Shown here piece after piece: positions 5,950-9,489 of a stretch of DNA of 9,489 bases. Position numbers and translations under genes: made by a program. The stretch's first letter is position 1. Every line of letters begins with the position of its first letter. The notes under the pieces were generated by a model. It had not been told where the DNA came from. It searched no databases and saw nothing but the letters and a program-made list of their open reading frames with translations. This DNA comes from an uncultured Lachnospiraceae bacterium. GTDB lineage: Bacteria; Bacillota; Clostridia; Lachnospirales; Lachnospiraceae. The DNA is taken from NCBI GenBank assembly GCA_902796695.1, contig CADBQE010000040.1, positions 1-9,489 on the forward strand. The letters run 5' to 3'.

Positions 5950-6559
5950 CGATCCACTCAACCGTTTCCGGCACGTGAGTACGGATCCAGTTTTCCACAA
6001 AATCGAAGTCCGGGCCGTCCGCGTAGACCTCGTTCCAGCCGCGGCTCCAGAGTTTGATGACGCTTTGGCGGCGGTTCGCGACCACCTTTGTCACCCGTGC
6101 AAATTCCGTGACGGACACGGAGCGGCCGGCGGAAAGCATGCCCGCGCTCATGGCGCCGCGGTTGCGGGCCAGCGCCCCCATGATGACGGCGGCCTGGCTG
6201 ATCTTCTCCGCTTTTTTCGCCTGCTTCGGGGTCTGCGCATGGATCAGCTGTTTGCCGTCCATCGTAAAGTCCACCACGTAATAGCCGCCCATGACCACCG
6301 CGTAAAGCAGGTAGCCCAGGACGAGCAGAACGGCGCAGATGCCGAGCAGGATCAGCGCAAGCCTGCCGAGGAAGCGGAAGCTGTCCTTGTCAAAACCGTC
6401 TGCGATCAGCACGCCGATCCCGAGGATGAGCAGGGTGATCGCGAGCGCGATCAGGATCACCTTTGCCGTGTTCAGGAAGATCCCCGGTTTCCTATACAGG
6501 CTCATCTGGTACTGCCAGCGGTATCTTTCTTCAACTTTTTCCAGTGCGTTGGCCTGCAT
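5939..6559 (-). CDS. Two-span membrane protein with a PH-like C-terminal domain
   Basis: The product is 206 aa. The start at 6559 is chosen because AGGAGGA (6565-6571) stands five bases upstream; the open frame continues 40 codons further but overlaps the upstream gene. A short charged N-terminus (about 1-30) precedes two hydrophobic segments, about 33-53 and 65-90. A soluble part follows, starting YYVVDFTMDG and ending with FARVTKVVANRRQSVIKL and VYADGPDFDFVENWI. That pattern of strands and a final helix resembles the bacterial PH-like domains of small clostridial membrane proteins (recalled, not searched). A Gly/Ala/Met-rich segment lies between. Function is unknown. It starts 13 bp after the acetyltransferase stop, so the two are probably co-translated from one transcript. 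Confidence 0.75.
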   Translation of the reverse strand: MQANALEKVEERYRWQYQMSLYRKPGIFLNTAKVILIALAITLLILGIGVLIADGFDKDSFRFLGRLALILLGICAVLLVLGYLLYAVVMGGYYVVDFTMDGKQLIHAQTPKQAKKAEKISQAAVIMGALARNRGAMSAGMLSAGRSVSVTEFARVTKVVANRRQSVIKLWSRGWNEVYADGPDFDFVENWIRTHVPETVEWIEKG

Positions 6560-6572
6560 GGTGCTCCTCCTG

Positions 6573-7109
6573 TCATGCTTTCTCTCTGTTTTCCGGCTGC
6601 GCCGGAGCCTGGCTGCTCTTCTCAAACGCCCTGCGGGGGTCATTGTCCTGCGCCACACGGATGATGCCGCAGTAAACAAAGCCCAGCTTTTTCAGCAGGT
6701 TCTGCATCACGGTGTTGTCTCCGTGCGTATCGATGCGCAGGTGCCCGCACTGCTCGAACGCCCAGTTCAGGCAGAAGGCGCCGATGCCCCTCTCCGAATG
6801 GTCCGTTGCGATGCGGTGCACCACGCCGTAAGGGCTCCCGTCCCGCCAGGCGCCTTCCGTGATCCCGCGGTATCCGGGCTCCGGGTCCGGGCCCTGGGAG
6901 AAATAAAACGTACCGATGACGCGGCCGTCACCGTTTTCGCATACAAAGCTGTTTCCTGTCCCGATGTCACGGCGGATCATCGCCTCCGGAGGCCAGTTCG
7001 TGGGGCCCCACTGGTTCGGATTGCCGTGGGCCGCCATGAATTCCCGGGCATGGGCGTAGATCTCCATGATCCGCGGCAGGTCCCGCTCTTCGGATTTCCT
7101 GATCCTCAT
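6573..7109 (-). CDS. GNAT-family N-acetyltransferase
   Basis: The product is 178 aa from ATG 7109, with GAGG five bases upstream. The N-terminal MRIRKSEERDLPRIMEIY is the usual GNAT strand-helix opening. NPNQWGPTNWPPE (30-42) matches a subgroup of Bacillota GNATs. The acetyl-CoA-binding motif A is at about 97-115 (VVHRIATDHSERGIGA), with ERGIGA in place of the common RGxGIG. LRIDTHGDN and NLLKKLGFVYCGI form the C-terminal core. The last 25 or so residues (Pro/Gln/Glu-rich) extend past the fold. It should transfer an acetyl group from acetyl-CoA to an amine; the substrate cannot be inferred. Spacing is 42 bp from the flavoprotein gene upstream and 13 bp to the membrane protein gene downstream. 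Confidence 0.88.
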   Translation of the reverse strand: MRIRKSEERDLPRIMEIYAHAREFMAAHGNPNQWGPTNWPPEAMIRRDIGTGNSFVCENGDGRVIGTFYFSQGPDPEPGYRGITEGAWRDGSPYGVVHRIATDHSERGIGAFCLNWAFEQCGHLRIDTHGDNTVMQNLLKKLGFVYCGIIRVAQDNDPRRAFEKSSQAPAQPENREKA

Positions 7110-7151
7110 TTTGACCTCTTCCGTGCTGCGCTGCAGAAGGCGGCGGACCGC

Positions 7152-7550
7152 TTACTGCAGCAGATCCTCGCCGGGGCCCATCATGGGAATGTCCACGGCC
7201 GCGGCATCCTCCAGATGGAATACCATCATGCGGTTGCCGGTCGTTTCATTGTAGATGTCGCGCAGGCGGGGCATGGCCTCAAGAGCCGCCTCCGCATATT
7301 TCGGATCCTCCTCAAACACGGCCGTGCCGGTGTAGCGCAGCCAGTGGCCGTTAGGCTTTAAGGCCGCGATCTCGCACTTCGGATTGGCGGTGAGCTGGCG
7401 GTAGACGGCCTTGAAATCACCGATCCCGAAAAGCACCTTGCCGTCCATTTCCAGGTGCAGGCCCAGGGGGCGCAGATGGGGCTGATCGCCGTCGGCGGTC
7501 GCCAGGAAAAAGGTTCCGGTCTCGTTCAGAAAATCATTCACTTTGCTCAT
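7152..7550 (-). CDS. Pyridoxamine 5'-phosphate oxidase-fold flavin-binding protein
   Basis: The product is 132 aa from ATG 7550, with AAGGAGG (7558-7564) seven bases upstream. The order of elements is that of the small split-barrel flavoproteins: FFLATADGDQPHLRPLG (14-30), then DGKVLFGIGDFKAVYRQL, NPKCEIAAL, and WLRYTGTAVFEED. This is about the normal length for single-domain members, which bind FMN or F420-like cofactors and are often annotated as PNPOx family. It lacks the features of true PdxH, so pyridoxine synthesis is unlikely; a redox or detoxification role is the safer guess. It lies between a nitroreductase and an acetyltransferase on the same strand. Confidence 0.85.
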   Translation of the reverse strand: MSKVNDFLNETGTFFLATADGDQPHLRPLGLHLEMDGKVLFGIGDFKAVYRQLTANPKCEIAALKPNGHWLRYTGTAVFEEDPKYAEAALEAMPRLRDIYNETTGNRMMVFHLEDAAAVDIPMMGPGEDLLQ

Positions 7551-7606
7551 TTTTTTGCCTCCTTACACTTCTTTTGGCAATATCACGGGCTTCCCGCCGT
7601 TCAGGT

Positions 7607-8278
7607 TCAGGGAGCCCACTGAAAGTTCTCTTTTCCGGCACCCAGCTCGAAGTGGCACCTGACGATGCCCAGATCGATCTTCAGGCAGGAGCCGATCCGG
7701 CCGGCCTTCGCCGTCACGCTGCGGCCTTCCCGGGTGAAGTAAAACTTCTGCTGATTCATGGCCGTCGGAGCCAGCAGCGCGGCTTCCAGCCCTTCCCGGT
7801 ACCAGGCCGGATCCGATCCTTTCAGGTCGCTGACCTGAGCCGCCGTCCTGCTTTTCCGCGGGACGCCCTGGGTCCTGCCGTATCCCAGGGAGATCAGGAT
7901 GACCTCTTTCTCCCCTTCCTTAAGCACCGCCCTGCTTTTCCCGTGGGTCATGGCCGTCCAGCAGGTGTTCAGGCCCAGCTCCTGCGCCTTCAGTACCAGC
8001 AGTTCGCCGTAGAAGCCGCAGCGCTCCTCCAGATCCGGCGCCTTCCGCCCGGCCAGGACGATGTAGTTGCTGCAGCCCTCGAATTTTCCGTAATGCGCCA
8101 TGAGGGAATTGAAGCACAGCGGTTCGTCGCAGACGATCTGCATGTTGAGCCCGCCGCGCTCATTCAATTCCGCCGCACAGGCGTTAAGCTGCTCCCGGAC
8201 CGGTCCCGGGATGGGTCTGTCCAGGTATTGCCGCACGCTGTGGCGCGATTCCATGATCCGTTTCAGTTCTTCTGTCAT
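7607..8278 (-). CDS. Nitroreductase family protein (TM1586-like)
   Basis: The product is 223 aa from ATG 8278, preceded by a GGGGGAA sequence. The N-terminal MESRHSVRQYLDRPI (9-23) is the nitroreductase FMN-binding signature with R12, S14 and R16. A second FMN-contact region is LLAPTAMNQQKFYF (168-181). The central part, LVLKAQELGLNTCWTAM, is also family-typical. Length and C-terminal layout fit the TM1586-type putative nitroreductases, which appear as internal duplications of a half-domain, rather than NfsB. It probably reduces an unidentified substrate with NAD(P)H and FMN. It lies 70 bp after the dehydratase stop and 56 bp before the flavoprotein start. No clear promoter or terminator was seen in either gap, so read-through is possible. 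Confidence 0.86.
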   Translation of the reverse strand: MTEELKRIMESRHSVRQYLDRPIPGPVREQLNACAAELNERGGLNMQIVCDEPLCFNSLMAHYGKFEGCSNYIVLAGRKAPDLEERCGFYGELLVLKAQELGLNTCWTAMTHGKSRAVLKEGEKEVILISLGYGRTQGVPRKSRTAAQVSDLKGSDPAWYREGLEAALLAPTAMNQQKFYFTREGRSVTAKAGRIGSCLKIDLGIVRCHFELGAGKENFQWAP

Positions 8279-8348
8279 GTCCGTTCCCCCTGTACTGCAA
8301 AAAACGGTTCGTACGCGTCGGCGGAGATCGACCGCTTATTTTCTTCCG

Positions 8349-9308
8349 TTACAGCTGCACGTCATCCAGCAGGCGGAGCTGCTCCAGGGAAACGCTGCCG
8401 CCGGAGATAAAGAAGCATACCTTGTCCGTTTTCTTTACGGGGATCAGGCCTTCCAGCACGGCCCCCAGGGTAATGGCGCCGGACGGTTCGCCGAAGACCT
8501 TGCCGTCCGCCACCAGGCGCTTCCAGCCTTTCAGCACATAGTCTTCCGATACGGCCGCAAAACCGTCCGTATGCGCCGCCACGACCGGGAAGCAGATCTC
8601 GCCGGGGATCAGGGAAACCAGGCCGTCCGCCACCGAGTGATGGGCTTCCACTTTGACGCGCCGGCCGGCCTTCAGGCTTTCGGAATAGCGCGGCAGCAGC
8701 GCCGGCTCCGCGCCGTAGACCTTTGTGCGGGGCGAGAGCGCCTTGACCGCCGTGGACAGGCCGCCGATCAGGCCGCCGCCGCTCACGGGGACCACGAGCG
8801 CGTCCAGATCCGGGCAGTCTTCCAGGATCTCCAGGCCGGCCGTCCCCTGGCCCGCCATGATCTGCTCATCGTTGAACGGCGCCACCATGACCGCGTTTTT
8901 CTCGCGGCAGACCCGGTCGGCCACCTCGAAGCGGTCCTCCAGGCTGGCCCAGACGATATCCGCGCCGTAGTGGCGGATCTTGTCCACCTTATTCTGCGCC
9001 GCACCGTGGGGCAGGATAATGGTGGCCTTCACGCCCAGCAGATGCGCCGCGTAGGCCACGGCTTTCCCGTGGTTGCCGGAAGACGCCGTCACGATGCCGC
9101 GCGCCAGTTCCTCGGGCGTCAGCGTCAGGATCTTGTTCATGGCGCCGCGCAGTTTGAAGGCGCCAGTGATCTGGAAGCACTCCGGCTTCACATACACTTC
9201 GCAGCCCAGTGCCTTGTCCAGGGACGGCAGCCGCAGCAGGGGTGTTTTCAGAATATAAGGGGCGATGCGTTCCGCCGCCTGTCTGATCTCCGAGATGGTA
9301 AGGGACAT
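8349..9308 (-). CDS. PLP-dependent threonine/serine dehydratase-like enzyme (fold type II)
   Basis: The product is 319 aa from ATG 9308, with AAGGAGGA (9317-9324) eight bases upstream. The PLP Lys is K52 in GAFKLRGA, within the typical ECFQITGAFKLRGA context. The substrate loop is SSGNHG (76-81), the phosphate-binding glycine loop is SGGGLIGG (176-183), and a C-terminal FFISGGSV supplies the residue near the pyridine nitrogen. It ends after the catalytic domain with no ACT regulatory domain. That makes it a short, catabolic-type enzyme (TdcB, serine racemase or hydroxyaspartate dehydratase group) rather than biosynthetic IlvA. The reaction is probably deamination of L-threonine or L-serine to a 2-oxo acid and ammonia; racemase or 3-hydroxyaspartate activity cannot be excluded. 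It starts 28 bp after the stop of the partial gene upstream and probably shares its transcript. Confidence 0.9.
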   Translation of the reverse strand: MSLTISEIRQAAERIAPYILKTPLLRLPSLDKALGCEVYVKPECFQITGAFKLRGAMNKILTLTPEELARGIVTASSGNHGKAVAYAAHLLGVKATIILPHGAAQNKVDKIRHYGADIVWASLEDRFEVADRVCREKNAVMVAPFNDEQIMAGQGTAGLEILEDCPDLDALVVPVSGGGLIGGLSTAVKALSPRTKVYGAEPALLPRYSESLKAGRRVKVEAHHSVADGLVSLIPGEICFPVVAAHTDGFAAVSEDYVLKGWKRLVADGKVFGEPSGAITLGAVLEGLIPVKKTDKVCFFISGGSVSLEQLRLLDDVQL

Positions 9309-9336
9309 GATGACAGTCCTCCTTTTCAGTCATTGT

Positions 9337-9489
9337 CTATTCGTTTTCCGGGGGCTGCCAGACAAAAAATCCGGCGGCCTCCGCCATTTTCTTCAGCAGG
9401 TCCCAGAGCGGCGTATCCGCGCTGTACACGCTCAGGTACGTATCTCCCGCGTCCAGATCGATCAGCATTTCCTCCGCGGGGAACAGGAC
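9337..9489 (-). CDS. C-terminal fragment of an unidentified protein (5' end outside window)
   Basis: The minus-strand frame is open from the window edge to a TAG at 9337-9339 and gives 50 residues, including EEMLIDLDAGDTYLSVYSAD and PLWDLLKKMAEAAGFFVW, ending PPENE. The codon use and acidic amphipathic character look like real coding sequence, and the stop lies 28 bp from the dehydratase start. I do not recognise the family. The short strand-helix ending could belong to a small cytoplasmic protein; nothing more can be said without the rest of the gene. Confidence 0.7.
   Translation of the reverse strand, partial: VLFPAEEMLIDLDAGDTYLSVYSADTPLWDLLKKMAEAAGFFVWQPPENE

Noticed and set aside
6339..7361. 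A 340-codon plus-strand frame
   Set aside because: It is antisense to the acetyltransferase, membrane protein and flavoprotein genes, which carry family motifs and good ribosome binding sites.
8279..8348. Terminator between the dehydratase and nitroreductase genes
   Set aside because: On the minus strand there is a T run (in CCGTTTTTTGC), but the only stems nearby are about four base pairs and are not next to it.
7574..8410. A 278-codon plus-strand frame
   Set aside because: It is antisense to the nitroreductase, which has clear FMN-binding signatures; this frame shows no recognisable domain.

Overview
The window reads as chromosomal DNA from a moderately GC-rich low-GC-phylum relative, most likely an uncultured gut-type clostridium (Eubacteriales, Bacillota). 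The reasons are strong AGGAGG-type ribosome binding sites, TGnTATAAT extended -10 promoters, a Hanks-type kinase with a Thr/Pro stalk and BspA-type leucine-rich repeats, and an XRE regulator with a membrane domain. The genus cannot be fixed from the sequence alone.

Left edge (1-509). The 3' end of an unidentified plus-strand gene runs into a short minus-strand remnant of a superfamily 2 helicase (YLFLSGTPFRALN motif). An AT-rich spacer follows, with what look like divergent extended -10 promoters.

Plus-strand signalling pair (510-4703). The large gene encodes a 1008-residue membrane receptor-like Ser/Thr kinase. It has a cytosolic Hanks kinase, one membrane span, a long Ser/Thr/Pro stalk with seven tandem 30-bp repeats, two and a half Cys-rich repeats, and a BspA-like LRR ectodomain. 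A 377-residue protein of unknown function with two HTH-like segments follows after 33 bp, very probably in the same operon. The pair looks like a surface sensor kinase and a cytoplasmic partner, and it is the most interesting part of the window.

Plus-strand regulator (4940-5929). After a 236-bp structured intergenic stretch with a probable terminator comes an XRE-family HTH protein with about six membrane segments. It converges on the minus-strand cluster, and a single bidirectional terminator lies between them with both stop codons in its stem.

Minus-strand cluster (9489 to 5939). In transcription order this holds: the C-terminus of an unidentified protein, a PLP-dependent threonine/serine dehydratase-like enzyme, a TM1586-type nitroreductase, a pyridoxamine-phosphate-oxidase-fold flavoprotein, a GNAT acetyltransferase, and a two-span membrane protein with a PH-like soluble domain. 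Spacings of 13-70 bp allow one or more polycistronic transcripts. The functions look like ordinary accessory metabolism rather than one pathway.
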